Assembly (NCBI GenBank): GCA_030754885.1
Contig: JASLZL010000010.1
Location: 1 to 53,862 of the forward strand
Direction of reading: 5' to 3'
DNA: 53,862 nucleotides
Origin: Rhodospirillales bacterium
GTDB lineage: Bacteria > Pseudomonadota > Alphaproteobacteria > Rhodospirillales > JASLLZ01
Both the position numbers and the translations under genes were made by a program. Each line of letters begins with the position of its first letter. Position 1 is the first letter of the stretch. The notes beneath the pieces are model-generated. The model did no database searches and was not told the DNA's origin. It worked only from the letters and a program-made list of their open reading frames with translations. Shown piece by piece: positions 25,657 to 34,915 of the stretch.

Positions 25657-26838
25657 ATGAACGTGCCCAAGTCCCACTATCTATTCACCAGCGAATCTGT
25701 TTCCGAAGGACACCCCGACAAAATCTGCGACCGCATTTCCGATGCCGTCGTCGATGCCTATCTGACGGCGGAAGCCGAGGCACGAGTCGCCGTCGAGACG
25801 CTGTGCACCACTAATTTGGTCGTCCTCGCCGGCGAAGTGCGCGGTCCCGACCACCTCACCCACGGCGTCATAGAGGATGTGGCCCGAGCCGCGATCAAGG
25901 AGATCGGATACGAACAGGACGGTTTCCATTGGCAAAAGGCCGAGGTGCGGGTCCATGTGCACGCCCAGTCGTCAGACATTGCCCAGGGCGTCGACGCCGC
26001 CGGCAACAAAGATGAGGGCGCCGGTGACCAGGGCATCATGTTCGGCTATGCGTGCCGTGAAACCCCCGATCTGATGCCCGCCCCCATCCAATTTTCCCAC
26101 GCCATATTGCGCTCCCTCGCCGAGGCGCGCCATTCGGGTACCGAACCCGGCCTCGGCCCCGACGCCAAGAGTCAGGTGAGCTTGGCGTACGAGAACGGCG
26201 TGCCGGTGCGTGCCACTTCCGTGGTCGTTTCGACCCAGCATGGAGAAAGTCTGGGTCAGGAACAGGTGCGCGAGATTGTCCGTCCCCACGTGGTTAACGT
26301 CTTGCCCGACGGATGGATGTGCGACGAGAGCGAATTCTACGTCAATCCGACGGGCAAGTTCGTGATCGGCGGTCCCGACGGGGATGCCGGCCTTACCGGC
26401 CGCAAGATCGTGGTCGACACATACGGCGGTTCAGCGCCCCACGGCGGCGGCGCGTTCTCGGGCAAGGACCCGACCAAGGTCGACCGCTCGGCCGCCTACG
26501 CGGCGCGCTATCTGGCCAAGAACGTGGTGGCGGCGGGGCTGGCGGACCGGTGCACCATCCAGCTCTCTTATGCCATTGGTGTCTCCAAGCCGTTGTCGGT
26601 CTACATTGATACCCACGGCACCAGCCAGGTGGACGAGGACCGGATTTCCCAAGTGCTTTGCGATCAGGTTGACCTGTCGCCGCGCGGTATCCGCCAGCAC
26701 CTAACCCTTAGTCGGCCCATCTATGCCCGCACCGCGGCCTATGGCCATTTCGGCCGGCAACCGGAAGCGGACGGGGGGTTCTCGTGGGAACGCACCGACC
26801 TGGTCGATGATCTCAAGTCGGCTTTCGGCGCCGCGTGA
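25657..26838 (+). CDS. metK: S-adenosylmethionine synthetase
   Basis: Makes SAM from methionine and ATP. The 393 residues have [19 protein letters not shown], the loop [23 protein letters not shown] and the P-loop-like [26 protein letters not shown] 25657 follows GGGAG and gives the standard N-terminus [17 protein letters not shown]. Control by the SAM-II element upstream is feedback by product. Its stop overlaps the trmB GTG start by 4 bp. Confidence 0.98.
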   Translation: MNVPKSHYLFTSESVSEGHPDKICDRISDAVVDAYLTAEAEARVAVETLCTTNLVVLAGEVRGPDHLTHGVIEDVARAAIKEIGYEQDGFHWQKAEVRVHVHAQSSDIAQGVDAAGNKDEGAGDQGIMFGYACRETPDLMPAPIQFSHAILRSLAEARHSGTEPGLGPDAKSQVSLAYENGVPVRATSVVVSTQHGESLGQEQVREIVRPHVVNVLPDGWMCDESEFYVNPTGKFVIGGPDGDAGLTGRKIVVDTYGGSAPHGGGAFSGKDPTKVDRSAAYAARYLAKNVVAAGLADRCTIQLSYAIGVSKPLSVYIDTHGTSQVDEDRISQVLCDQVDLSPRGIRQHLTLSRPIYARTAAYGHFGRQPEADGGFSWERTDLVDDLKSAFGAA

Positions 26839-27551
26839 CGACCGCTGAGAACGCACCTCCACCGCGTTGGTACGGCAGGCGCGGCGGGCACCGTCTGCGC
26901 AAGGGCCGCCGGGAACGGTTGGAACGCTTGCTGCCGGCCTTGCGCCTGGCCCCGCCCGAGCCGGACGGCACTGTCGATCTGGCCGCCGCCTTCGGCGCCC
27001 CACCTTCCGACGTGTGGTTGGAAGTGGGGTTCGGCGCCGGCGAACACCTGGCCGCCCAAGCCGGTGCCCATCCCGGGACCGCCATGGTCGGCTGCGAGCC
27101 TTACGTCGCCGGCGTCGCATCCTTGCTGTCGATCATCGAACGCGAGGGCCTGACCAACATCCGCATCTTCAACGACGACGCGCGCCTTTTGCTGGGCTCC
27201 CTTCCTGAAGCTTCCATCGGCCGTGTCTTCGTCCTCTTTCCCGATCCCTGGCCCAAGACCCGCCATCACAAGCGGCGTTTCATCGCGCCCGGGACCCTGA
27301 ACGCACTGGCCCGCGTCATGAAGGACGGCGCCGAACTGCGCTTCGCCACCGACCACATGGGTTACGTCCGCTGGACCCTGGACCATACGATCCGCAATCC
27401 CGCTTTCGCCTGGCTCGCGCGGAGGCCCGGCGACTGGCGCCGGCGTCCTCCCGACGGTGTTGAGACTCGCTACGAACGCAAGGCGGCCGGCCTGGGACTA
27501 GCCTCGGTCCACCTCGGGTTTTGCCGCCGCAGCCGTGTCCGGGCCGACTGA
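26835..27551 (+). CDS. trmB: tRNA (guanine-N7-)-methyltransferase
   Basis: Forms m7G46 in tRNA using SAM. A 238-residue Rossmann-fold methyltransferase with SAM motif [15 protein letters not shown] and the TrmB signature [15 protein letters not shown]. The N-terminal basic segment ([20 protein letters not shown]) is typical of the family. The start is GTG overlapping the metK stop (GTGA), so the SAM-using enzyme is translationally coupled to SAM synthesis and lies under the same riboswitch. Confidence 0.95.
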   Translation: MTTAENAPPPRWYGRRGGHRLRKGRRERLERLLPALRLAPPEPDGTVDLAAAFGAPPSDVWLEVGFGAGEHLAAQAGAHPGTAMVGCEPYVAGVASLLSIIEREGLTNIRIFNDDARLLLGSLPEASIGRVFVLFPDPWPKTRHHKRRFIAPGTLNALARVMKDGAELRFATDHMGYVRWTLDHTIRNPAFAWLARRPGDWRRRPPDGVETRYERKAAGLGLASVHLGFCRRSRVRAD

Positions 27552-27579
27552 CGAGACGCCCAGCAATACGACAAAACTC

Positions 27580-27607
27580 TTGTCTTCGTCCGTCGTCTGT
27601 TTATAGT
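27580..27607 (+). promoter_or_regulatory. Candidate promoter of the rimP-nusA-infB operon
   Basis: TTGTCT (27580-27585) and TATAGT (27602-27607) are separated by 16 bp, about 30 bp before the structured leader. It is the only good promoter-like pair I see between trmB and rimP. Confidence 0.5.
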
Positions 27608-27639
27608 CCCTCCCGTTCTCGCAACCACTTGGTCTCGTT

Positions 27640-27697
27640 AAGCCCGACCTTGTGATCGGGTTTGATGGGGGTGGGCCACTGGCCCGCCTTTTGTTTT
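27640..27697 (+). ncRNA. rimP leader with attenuator-like hairpin
   Basis: Two hairpins in tandem precede rimP. The first is AAGCCCGA (27640-27647) with TCGGGTTT (27656-27663). The second is GGTGGGCC (27670-27677) with GGCCCGCC (27681-27688), a 3-nt loop and then TTTTGTTTT (27689-27697), an intrinsic-terminator shape. A conserved rimP leader of this kind is known upstream of the rimP-nusA operon and is thought to cause attenuation, fitting NusA control of its own operon. Family assignment is by position and shape. Confidence 0.65.
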
Positions 27698-27742
27698 ATG
27701 GGGTTGCGAGTGTCCAAGGACGCAAGGGAATGGATCGCCAGC

Positions 27743-28225
27743 ATGGATTTGCCCGGGCGCATCGAGACACTTATCGCCCCGACGATCGAAGCCATGGGCT
27801 TTGCCATCGTACGGGTCCACGTGTCGGGTGGAAACAAGCCGAGCCTACAGGTGATGGCCGAACGGTCGGACGGCGGATCGATCGTGGTCGACGACTGTGC
27901 CGCCATCAGCCGTGCCGTCTCGGTCATCCTCGACGCCGAAGACCCCATCTCGAGCACCTACACCTTGGAGGTAAGCTCACCGGGCATCGACCGCCCCTTG
28001 GTTCGGATCGGCGATTTCGAGCGTTTCGCCGGCCACCATGCCAAAGTCAAAACCGGGCGTCCGATCAACGGACGCAAACGGTTCCAGGGCCGCCTTCTTG
28101 GGGTCACCGGCGATGCGGTGCGCCTTGAAGACGGCGATACCGCTATCGACCTGCCGTACCCCGACATTGAACGGGCGGCGCTGGTCTTAACCGAAGAGTT
28201 AACACCGTCTTCGAAAGAAGACTGA
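27743..28225 (+). CDS. rimP: Ribosome maturation factor RimP
   Basis: Needed for 30S subunit maturation. The product starts MDLPGRIETLIAPTIEAMGFAIVRVHVSG and has VDDCAAISRAVSVILDAEDPISSTYTLEVSSPGIDRPL, the RimP signature, with a C-terminal Sm-like domain (GRLLGVTGDAVRLEDGD). ATG 27743 gives 160 residues, near family length. An in-frame ATG at 27698 directly abuts the attenuator T-run and a GTG at 27710 is possible; both would add MGLRVSKDAREW-type residues. First gene of the nusA operon. Confidence 0.92.
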   Translation: MDLPGRIETLIAPTIEAMGFAIVRVHVSGGNKPSLQVMAERSDGGSIVVDDCAAISRAVSVILDAEDPISSTYTLEVSSPGIDRPLVRIGDFERFAGHHAKVKTGRPINGRKRFQGRLLGVTGDAVRLEDGDTAIDLPYPDIERAALVLTEELTPSSKED

Positions 28226-28246
28226 ATACTGGAAAGCGTGCCGAGC

Positions 28247-29860
28247 ATGGAAAAGGAAGCTGTTTATACACGTCCCGAGTTGCTGCAAGTAGCCGAGACC
28301 GTTGCGCGCGATAAGGGGATCGAACGCGACGAGGTCCTGGAGGCCATGGAACAGGCGATCCAGAAGGCGGGAAGGTCCAAATACGGACACGAACACGATA
28401 TCCGCGCCTCCATCGACCGCGAAAGCGGCGCCATCAAACTGGCGCGCTATCTGGAGGTCGCCGACCCGATCGAGGAAGAAGCCATCCAAATCTCCCTTGA
28501 CGAGGCGCGCTCTCGCAAGTCCGACGCTGAGCTGGGCGACTTTCTGGTCGAGCCCCTGCCGCCCATCGACTTTGGTCGCATCGCTGCACAGACCGCCAAG
28601 CAGGTGATTGTCCAGAGAGTGCGCGAGGCCGAGCGCAAACGCCATTACGAAGAGTTCAAGGGGCGGATCGGCGAGATCGTCAATGGCTTGGTCAAGCGGG
28701 TCGAGTTCGGCAACATCGTCGTCGATCTGGGCCGCGCCGAGGCCCTGCTGCGTCGCGACGAAAGCATTCCGCGCGAACATTTCTCCAACGGCGACCGGGT
28801 GTGCTCTTATATTCTCGACGTGCGCGAGGAGCCGCGCGGACCGCAGATCTTTCTGTCGCGCAGCCACCCACAGTTCATGGCTGCCTTATTTGCCCAAGAA
28901 GTGCCCGAGATCTACGATTCGATCATCGAGATCAAGTCGGTCGCCCGGGATGCCGGCTCGCGCGCCAAGATCGCCGCCCTGTCGAACGATTCCAGCATTG
29001 ATCCAGTCGGTGCCTGCGTTGGCATGCGCGGCTCACGGGTGCAGGCCGTGGTCAGCGAGCTGCAGGGTGAAAAAATCGATATCATCCAGTGGTCACCCGA
29101 TCCCGCTACTTTCATCGTCAACGCCTTGGCACCTGCCGAAGTGGCCAAGGTCGTGCTTGACGAAGAAGCCCATCGAATCGAAGTGGTCGTGCCCGATGAT
29201 CAACTCTCCTTGGCCATTGGCCGGCGCGGCCAGAACGTCCGTTTGGCATCGCAACTGACGGGGTGGGACATCGACATTCTGACCGAGGCCGAAGAATCGG
29301 AGCGCCGTACCGAGGAATTTCGCTCTCTCTCCCAGCTTTTCATTGATTCCCTCGACGTCGACGAGGTCATCGCGCACCTTCTCGTGACCGAAGGATTCAC
29401 GACGGTCGAGGAGGTCGCCTTCGTGCCCATCGAAGACATGGTCGAGATCGAGGGATTCGACGCCGATGTGGCGGATGAACTGCGCGAACGGGCGCGTGCT
29501 CATCTAGCCACCCGGGACGAGGAATTGTCCTCTCGGCGGCGCGAGCTCGGCATCGCCGACGATCTGGTCAACCTGGCCGGCCTCAATCTTGCCATGGTTG
29601 TCGCGCTCGGGGAAAACGACGTCAAAACTTTGGACGATCTGGCCGATCTGGCGAGCGACGAGCTTATTGAGATCATGCCTCCGGGAACCCTTGGCGAGGA
29701 CAAAGCCAATGAGATCATCATGGCGGCGCGCGCCCATTGGTTCGAGGACGAAGACGCGGCCAAGGAGGACAGCGACACCGCCGAGGGCGAAGAGGGTGAC
29801 GCCGGGGAGGAAGGCGCGAACGAAGGCCCTAAGGCCGACCCCGAACCGCCAACGGCATAG
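28247..29860 (+). CDS. nusA: Transcription elongation/termination factor NusA
   Basis: Binds RNA polymerase and nascent RNA; acts in pausing, termination and antitermination. The 537 residues hold the N-terminal polymerase-binding domain, an S1 domain (GRIGEIVNGLVKRVEFGNIVVDLGRAEALL, about 135-200), KH domains (IDPVGACVGMRGSRVQAVVSELQGEKIDII; LSLAIGRRGQNVRLASQLTGWDIDI) and two C-terminal acidic repeats (about 370-500). The tail is very acidic (EDEDAAKEDSDTAEGEEGD). ATG 28247 is preferred to GTG 28238 on Shine-Dalgarno spacing from GGAAAG. Confidence 0.97.
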   Translation: MEKEAVYTRPELLQVAETVARDKGIERDEVLEAMEQAIQKAGRSKYGHEHDIRASIDRESGAIKLARYLEVADPIEEEAIQISLDEARSRKSDAELGDFLVEPLPPIDFGRIAAQTAKQVIVQRVREAERKRHYEEFKGRIGEIVNGLVKRVEFGNIVVDLGRAEALLRRDESIPREHFSNGDRVCSYILDVREEPRGPQIFLSRSHPQFMAALFAQEVPEIYDSIIEIKSVARDAGSRAKIAALSNDSSIDPVGACVGMRGSRVQAVVSELQGEKIDIIQWSPDPATFIVNALAPAEVAKVVLDEEAHRIEVVVPDDQLSLAIGRRGQNVRLASQLTGWDIDILTEAEESERRTEEFRSLSQLFIDSLDVDEVIAHLLVTEGFTTVEEVAFVPIEDMVEIEGFDADVADELRERARAHLATRDEELSSRRRELGIADDLVNLAGLNLAMVVALGENDVKTLDDLADLASDELIEIMPPGTLGEDKANEIIMAARAHWFEDEDAAKEDSDTAEGEEGDAGEEGANEGPKADPEPPTA

Positions 29861-29878
29861 TCGGGAGTTTAGGCGCGA

Positions 29879-30499
29879 ATGTCCCGGCACGGTAAAAAGG
29901 ACGCGGCCGAAGGCGAAGACCTGCGGCGCTGTCTGGTGACCGGTGATCGCCTGCCCAAGGACGCGCTGTTGCGATTTGTCGTCGCGCCCGATGGCGATGT
30001 GGTGGCGGATGTGGACGGCCGATTGCCGGGACGAGGTTTGTGGTTGAGACCGCGACGCGATATGGTAAAAACGGCCTGTGCCGGCAACCTGTTCGCCAAG
30101 GCCTCGAGGGGGCGCGCCACGCCCGCTACAGACTTGGCCGAGCGGGTGGAGGAACGGCTGACGCGACGATGCCTGGACTTGATCGGGCTGGCGCGTCGTG
30201 CCGGGCAGGTGGCGACGGGGTTCGAGAAGGCGCGCGCCTGGCTTCGCGCGGGCAAGGCGGGCGTGTTGTTGGCGGCGGCTGACGGTGCCGACGGTGGCCG
30301 CGCCAAGTTGCGTGCGCTGGCGTCTGGCGTGGCGGTGTTGGAAGGGTTCAGCGGCGCCCAGCTCGGTGCCGCCCTGGGACGCGAAACCGCCGGGCATGTT
30401 GCCGTGGCGCCGGGCCGTTTGGCCGAGCGTTTGATGTGTGAGGCGGGGCGTCTCGGGACGTTTCGTCAGGCGGACTGGGATCAATCGAAGAGCGGTTGA
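29879..30499 (+). CDS. YlxR (DUF448) / L7Ae-like RNA-binding fusion protein
   Basis: A 206-residue two-domain protein. The first 85 residues are a YlxR/DUF448 domain ([27 protein letters not shown], then [18 protein letters not shown]). The second half is an L7Ae/L30e-like domain ([47 protein letters not shown]). In Gram-positives the two are separate genes (ylxR, ylxQ) in the same nusA-infB place; the fused form is usual in alphaproteobacteria. Likely an RNA- or nucleoid-binding protein. It overlaps the frame before infB but not its chosen start. Confidence 0.9.
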   Translation: MSRHGKKDAAEGEDLRRCLVTGDRLPKDALLRFVVAPDGDVVADVDGRLPGRGLWLRPRRDMVKTACAGNLFAKASRGRATPATDLAERVEERLTRRCLDLIGLARRAGQVATGFEKARAWLRAGKAGVLLAAADGADGGRAKLRALASGVAVLEGFSGAQLGAALGRETAGHVAVAPGRLAERLMCEAGRLGTFRQADWDQSKSG

Positions 30500-30513
30500 C
30501 GAAGCGGAGAACG

Positions 30514-33099
30514 ATGAGCGAGAACAAGGAAGAAACCAAGGGAACGGACAAGAAGGCGCCGCTTAGCCTGCGCCGTCCCGGTACGCTTGAGATCAAGAAG
30601 ACGGTCGAAGGCGGCCAAGTCCGACAGAGCTTCTCCCACGGCCGCTCGAAGGTGGTGGCGGTGGAGGTACGCAAGAAGCGATCCTATGCCCTGGATTCGG
30701 GCGGCAGAATGGCTGCGGTAAAGCCTGGCGCCGAAGCCCCGGAAGGGCAAAAGGCGGCACCCGCCGACGCCGAATCGGAAGAGGCTAGCGCGGTCGCCCG
30801 GGTTGCGGGAGCCACCTTGACAACGGAGGAAAAGGCGGCCCGCGCCCGCGCCCTCGAGGACGCGCAAAAGGCGGCGGATCAAGCCGATCCCGATTCGGCA
30901 AAACACCCCTTAGACGAAGCCGAGGATGAGGAAACGCGCCGTGAGGCCGCCGCCGCCGAAGAGGCGCGCGCGACCGAGGAAGCAGAGCGTCTCCAAGCCG
31001 CCGAGGGAGAGGCGAGGCGCCAGGCCGATGAAGAGGCTCGGCGGCGCGAGGAGCGCGCCATGGCGGCGGCGGCTGTGGCCGCGGCCAAACTCAAAGCCGT
31101 GGAGGGCGAGGGCGAGGAAGCCGAGGGAGCGCCGCGCGGGCGCCATCCGGGCCGACCCGAACAACGCCGGCCGGCACCGGCGGCGCGGCGCGGTCAACAG
31201 CGGCGGCGCTCGGGAAAACTGACCATCTCCGAAGCGCTCGGCGACCGGGACGAACGCACCCGCTCCCTGGCCTCGGTCAAGCGGGCGCGAGAGCGGGAAA
31301 AACAGAAATTCCAGCTTTCGGATAGCGGAGAGTCTCAAAAAATCTTCCACGAAGTGATCGTTCCCGAAACCATTACCGTTCAGGAACTGGCCAACCGCAT
31401 GGCGGAACGCGGCGCCGCCGTCATCAAGTCACTGATGAAGATGGGCGTCATGGCAACCGTCAACCAGACAATCGACGCTGATACCGCCGAGTTGGTGGTT
31501 ACCGAGTTTGGTCATACCATCAAGCGGGTCAGTGAATCCGACGTTGAAATCGGCCTCAAGGGCGACGAAGACGCCGCCACTCACCTTGAGGCGCGGGCGC
31601 CCGTGGTGACCGTGATGGGCCACGTCGACCACGGCAAGACCTCGCTGCTGGATGCCCTGCGCAAGGCCAACGTCGCCGACCACGAAGCGGGAGGCATCAC
31701 CCAGCATATCGGCGCCTATCAGGTGACGAACGAGGCGGGCCGCAAGATCACCTTCATCGATACCCCCGGTCACGCCGCCTTCACCGAGATGCGGGCACGC
31801 GGCGCCAAGTCGACGGATATCGTCGTCCTCGTCGTCGCCGCCGACGACGGCATCATGCCGCAGACCGTGGAAGCCATCCACCACGCCCAGGCGGCTGAAG
31901 TCCCGATGATCGTAGCGATCAACAAGATGGATCGCCCCGATGCCGATGCCGGACGGGTGCGCACCGAACTGTTGCAACACGACGTTGTGCTTGAAGAGAT
32001 GGGTGGCGAAATCCTGTCGGTCGAGATCTCGGCCAAAGAACAGACCAATCTCGACAAGCTGGAGGAAATCATCCTCTTGCAGGCGGAGCTCCTTGATCTC
32101 AAGGCCAACCCCGAGCGCGCCGCCGAGGGCGTGATCATCGAGGCCAAGATGGAACCGGGGCGCGGCCCCGTCGCCACCGCCTTGGTCCAACGCGGCACGC
32201 TGAAGGTGGGCGACATCTTCGTTGCCGGCGGTGAATGGGGCCGCGCACGCGCCCTGGTCGACGACCACGGCGAGAGCGTCGACGAAGCCGGCCCCTCGGT
32301 ACCTGTGGAGATACTGGGACTTACCGGGACGCCGGCAGCGGGCGACGATCTCAGTGTCGTCGAAAGCGAGGCCCGAGCCCGCGAGGTCACTGAATTCCGC
32401 CGCCGCCGGGAGCGCGACATCAAGGTCGCCGCCACGGGCCGCGGTACCCTGGACCAGATGTTCGAGCGTATTCAGGAGGGTGAGGCCGAGACGCTGCCGG
32501 TGGTGGTGAAGGCCGATGCCCATGGATCGGTGGAGGCCATTGTTGGCGCGCTGGAGAAGCTCGCCACCGACGAAGTCAAGGTATTGATGCTGCACGCCGG
32601 CGTCGGCGGCATCAACGAATCGGACGTCACTTTGGCCCGGGCGTCGAAGGCACTGATCGTCGGCTTTAACGTGCGCGCCAACCGCCAGGCCCGCGATTTG
32701 GCCAAGCGCGACAACGTGGAGATCCGCTATTACTCCATCATCTACAACGTCACCGACGACCTGAAGGCGGGGCTGTCGGGTCTCCTCAAACCGACGCTGC
32801 GCGAAAAAATCCTGGGCTCGGCCGATATCCGCGAAGTCTTCGCCATCACTAAAGTCGGCAAGGTGGCGGGCTGCATGGTTACCGAAGGTCACGTGCGGCG
32901 CGGTGCGAAGGTGCGCTTGCTGCGCGACGACGTGGTGGTGCACGAGGGCAGCCTGTCGCAACTCAAGCGCTTCAAGGACGATGTCCGGGAAGTCAAGGAT
33001 GGCACGGAATGCGGCATGGCCTTCGAGAACTATCAAGATATCCAAGCCGGCGACACCATCGAGTGCTTCGAGGTCGAGGAAGTCGCACGCGAATTGTGA
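30514..33099 (+). CDS. infB: Translation initiation factor IF-2
   Basis: GTPase that places initiator tRNA on the ribosome. The 861 residues have an IF2-N type start ([39 protein letters not shown]). A long Ala/Glu/Arg-rich low-complexity linker (about 70-245) follows, then an IF2_N domain ([26 protein letters not shown]), G1 GHVDHGKTS (about 368), G3 DTPGHAAF and G4 NKMD, and domains II-IV to the end. The linker differs widely among species and is expected. ATG 30514 is preferred to the TTG at 30496. Confidence 0.97.
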   Translation: MSENKEETKGTDKKAPLSLRRPGTLEIKKTVEGGQVRQSFSHGRSKVVAVEVRKKRSYALDSGGRMAAVKPGAEAPEGQKAAPADAESEEASAVARVAGATLTTEEKAARARALEDAQKAADQADPDSAKHPLDEAEDEETRREAAAAEEARATEEAERLQAAEGEARRQADEEARRREERAMAAAAVAAAKLKAVEGEGEEAEGAPRGRHPGRPEQRRPAPAARRGQQRRRSGKLTISEALGDRDERTRSLASVKRAREREKQKFQLSDSGESQKIFHEVIVPETITVQELANRMAERGAAVIKSLMKMGVMATVNQTIDADTAELVVTEFGHTIKRVSESDVEIGLKGDEDAATHLEARAPVVTVMGHVDHGKTSLLDALRKANVADHEAGGITQHIGAYQVTNEAGRKITFIDTPGHAAFTEMRARGAKSTDIVVLVVAADDGIMPQTVEAIHHAQAAEVPMIVAINKMDRPDADAGRVRTELLQHDVVLEEMGGEILSVEISAKEQTNLDKLEEIILLQAELLDLKANPERAAEGVIIEAKMEPGRGPVATALVQRGTLKVGDIFVAGGEWGRARALVDDHGESVDEAGPSVPVEILGLTGTPAAGDDLSVVESEARAREVTEFRRRRERDIKVAATGRGTLDQMFERIQEGEAETLPVVVKADAHGSVEAIVGALEKLATDEVKVLMLHAGVGGINESDVTLARASKALIVGFNVRANRQARDLAKRDNVEIRYYSIIYNVTDDLKAGLSGLLKPTLREKILGSADIREVFAITKVGKVAGCMVTEGHVRRGAKVRLLRDDVVVHEGSLSQLKRFKDDVREVKDGTECGMAFENYQDIQAGDTIECFEVEEVAREL

Positions 33100-33169
33100 G
33101 CGACGCTGATGGAACGCCTGCTGACCCCCGGTCGGCCGTTAAAATGCCCACCGGCGGGACGCCGGCGCC

Positions 33170-33601
33170 ATGAGCGGCCACCGTGCCAGGCCGCCAAGCC
33201 AGCGCCAGCTTCGTGTAGGCGAGGAATTGCGCCACGCCCTAGCCCGCATATTAGAGCGCGGTACGCTGCGCGATCCAGGACTTGAAGGCATCACCGTGAC
33301 CGTGACCGAGGTGCGGATGAGCCCTGATTTGCGCCGCGCCCATGTGTTTGTCACGCCGCTCGGCGGCGGCCCGACGACGCCCGTCCTTGAAGCTCTGACC
33401 CGGGCCCGACCCTTCCTGCGCCGCCAGATCGCCCGGTCTGTCGATCTCAGAAATGTTCCCGACATGGATTTCGTAGCCGATGGCTCGTTCGACGAGGGAA
33501 CGCGTATCGAGACCCTGCTCGCCGATCCCATGGTGGCCCGCGACCTCAACGACACCCGGGATGACGATACAGAAGATGAAGATGAGAGCCATGGGCTCTA
33601 A
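33170..33601 (+). CDS. rbfA: Ribosome-binding factor A
   Basis: Late 30S assembly factor. The 143 residues have RQLRVGEELRHALARILERGTLRDPGLEGITVTVTEVRMSPDLRRAHVFVTPLGG, the RbfA KH-like core, and an acidic tail (NDTRDDDTEDEDESHGL). The 70-bp gap after infB shows no terminator. The stop overlaps the truB start region by 11 bp. Confidence 0.94.
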   Translation: MSGHRARPPSQRQLRVGEELRHALARILERGTLRDPGLEGITVTVTEVRMSPDLRRAHVFVTPLGGGPTTPVLEALTRARPFLRRQIARSVDLRNVPDMDFVADGSFDEGTRIETLLADPMVARDLNDTRDDDTEDEDESHGL

Positions 33602-34517
33602 ACGGCGTGGCACTCCCATCCACGGCTGGCTGGTTGTCGATAAGCCGGCCGGCATGACGTCGGCCGGCGCGGTGGCCAAGGTGCGCCGTTTGACGGGTGC
33701 CGCCAAGGTCGGACACGCCGGCACATTGGATCCTCTGGCCACCGGCATCCTGCCCCTGGCCTTGGGCGAGGCGACCAAAACCGTGTCCTACGTCATGGAC
33801 GAGTCCAAGGACTATCACTTTACCATCCGCTGGGGCGAAGCCAGAGCGTCGGACGATGGCGAAGGCGAAGTCACGGCGGTCAGTCAGGTTCGTCCGTCGG
33901 AGGCCAAGATCAATGCCATCTTGGACCGCTTCACCGGCACCATCAACCAAGTTCCCCCCGTCTATTCGGCGGTCAAGGTCGGCGGCCGGCGGGCCTATGC
34001 CCTGGCCCGCGCCGACGCCGCGCCGGAGCTTCAACCAAGGCGCGTTCGCATCGACCGCCTGGTTCTCATCGACATTCCCGATGACGATCACGCCCGCTTC
34101 GAAGCCGTTACCGGCAAGGGGGCCTATATGCGTAGCCTGGCCCGCGACATGGCCATTGCCTTGGGAACGGTGGGATACGTTTCGGCACTGCGCCGCACCC
34201 GGGTCGGACCGTTTACCGAAGACCTTGCGATTTCCCTGGATAATGTCGAGGAGCTGGGGCATAGTGCCGCGCTTCTGGACCGATTGCTCCCCGTCGAGAC
34301 CGCGCTGGACGACATCCCGGCACTGGCCCTGACGGAGGCGGAGGCCTGGAGCTTGCGTAATGGCCGGCCGGTTCCGGTGTTACCGGTGGCAAGCCGGTCA
34401 CCCCTTAAGAACGTCGCCCAGGACGCCGTCGTATGTGCCATGGCCGGAGGAAAACCGGTGGCACTGGCGCGTATCAAGGGTGGAGAGATCCGACCCCTGC
34501 GCGTTCTGAATCTTTGA
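33591..34517 (+). CDS. truB: tRNA pseudouridine(55) synthase
   Basis: Forms pseudouridine 55 in the T-loop of tRNAs. The 308-residue protein has GWLVVDKPAGMTSAGAVAKV and the catalytic Asp47 in GHAGTLDPLATGILPLALGEATK, then PPVYSAVKVGGRRAYALARAD and the C-terminal PUA-like part. ATG 33591 is chosen; ATG 33582 and 33576 are in frame and close. It overlaps rbfA by 11 bp, indicating coupling. Confidence 0.95.
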   Translation: MGSKRRGTPIHGWLVVDKPAGMTSAGAVAKVRRLTGAAKVGHAGTLDPLATGILPLALGEATKTVSYVMDESKDYHFTIRWGEARASDDGEGEVTAVSQVRPSEAKINAILDRFTGTINQVPPVYSAVKVGGRRAYALARADAAPELQPRRVRIDRLVLIDIPDDDHARFEAVTGKGAYMRSLARDMAIALGTVGYVSALRRTRVGPFTEDLAISLDNVEELGHSAALLDRLLPVETALDDIPALALTEAEAWSLRNGRPVPVLPVASRSPLKNVAQDAVVCAMAGGKPVALARIKGGEIRPLRVLNL

Positions 34518-34532
34518 GCCACGGAGTAAACG

Positions 34533-34802
34533 ATGTCGATTACCGCTGAGCGTAAACAGGAGCTCATTTCCGAGTTCGCCCTTAAAAAGGATGACACCGG
34601 ATCACCAGAAGTACAGGTCGCCATTCTTAGCGAACGCATCGGCAACCTGACCGAACACCTGAAAACACACAAGAAGGACTTCCATTCGCGCCGTGGCCTG
34701 CTGATGATGGTAGGACTGCGCCGGCGCCTGCTCGATTATCTGAAGAAGACCCAGACCAAGCGTTACGAACAGGTGATCAAGCGACTGGGACTGCGCCGCT
34801 AG
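34533..34802 (+). CDS. rpsO: Ribosomal protein S15
   Basis: 30S protein that binds the 16S central domain. The 89 residues match the family length: [36 protein letters not shown], then [25 protein letters not shown]. It has a good Shine-Dalgarno (CGGAGTAA). It is followed by structured RNA before pnp, as in other proteobacteria. Confidence 0.98.
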   Translation: MSITAERKQELISEFALKKDDTGSPEVQVAILSERIGNLTEHLKTHKKDFHSRRGLLMMVGLRRRLLDYLKKTQTKRYEQVIKRLGLRR

Positions 34803-34823
34803 TGTTTTCAGGCATCCGTATCG

Positions 34824-34844
34824 TGGGGGCGCCTTCGCACCCCA
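34824..34844 (+). terminator. Hairpin after rpsO (weak terminator or RNase site)
   Basis: TGGGGGCG (34824-34831) pairs with CGC-a-CCCCA (34836-34844) with one bulged A and a CCTT loop, followed by only three T. It lies 22 bp after rpsO. The short T-run suggests partial termination or an RNA-processing signal. Confidence 0.5.
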
Positions 34845-34857
34845 TTTAAGACGTCCG

Positions 34858-34887
34858 GCGCCGGGCGGCCATTGGGGCCTCCGGCGC
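34858..34887 (+). promoter_or_regulatory. pnp leader stem-loop
   Basis: GCGCCGG (34858-34864) pairs exactly with CCGGCGC (34881-34887), with an inner GGCC/GGCC pairing. It ends 28 bp before the pnp start. In E. coli a leader stem cut by RNase III underlies PNPase autoregulation; a similar role is inferred here from position. Confidence 0.5.
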
Positions 34888-34915
34888 GACCGTATTGGAA
34901 AAGGAATAGGACAGC

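Noticed and set aside
27552-27640. Possible tRNA gene upstream of rimP, as in some bacteria
   Set aside because: No cloverleaf, no T-loop consensus and no CCA end could be found.
31429-33045. Long open frame antisense to infB (538 codons)
   Set aside because: Same cause; the infB GTPase motifs lie on the plus strand over the whole span.
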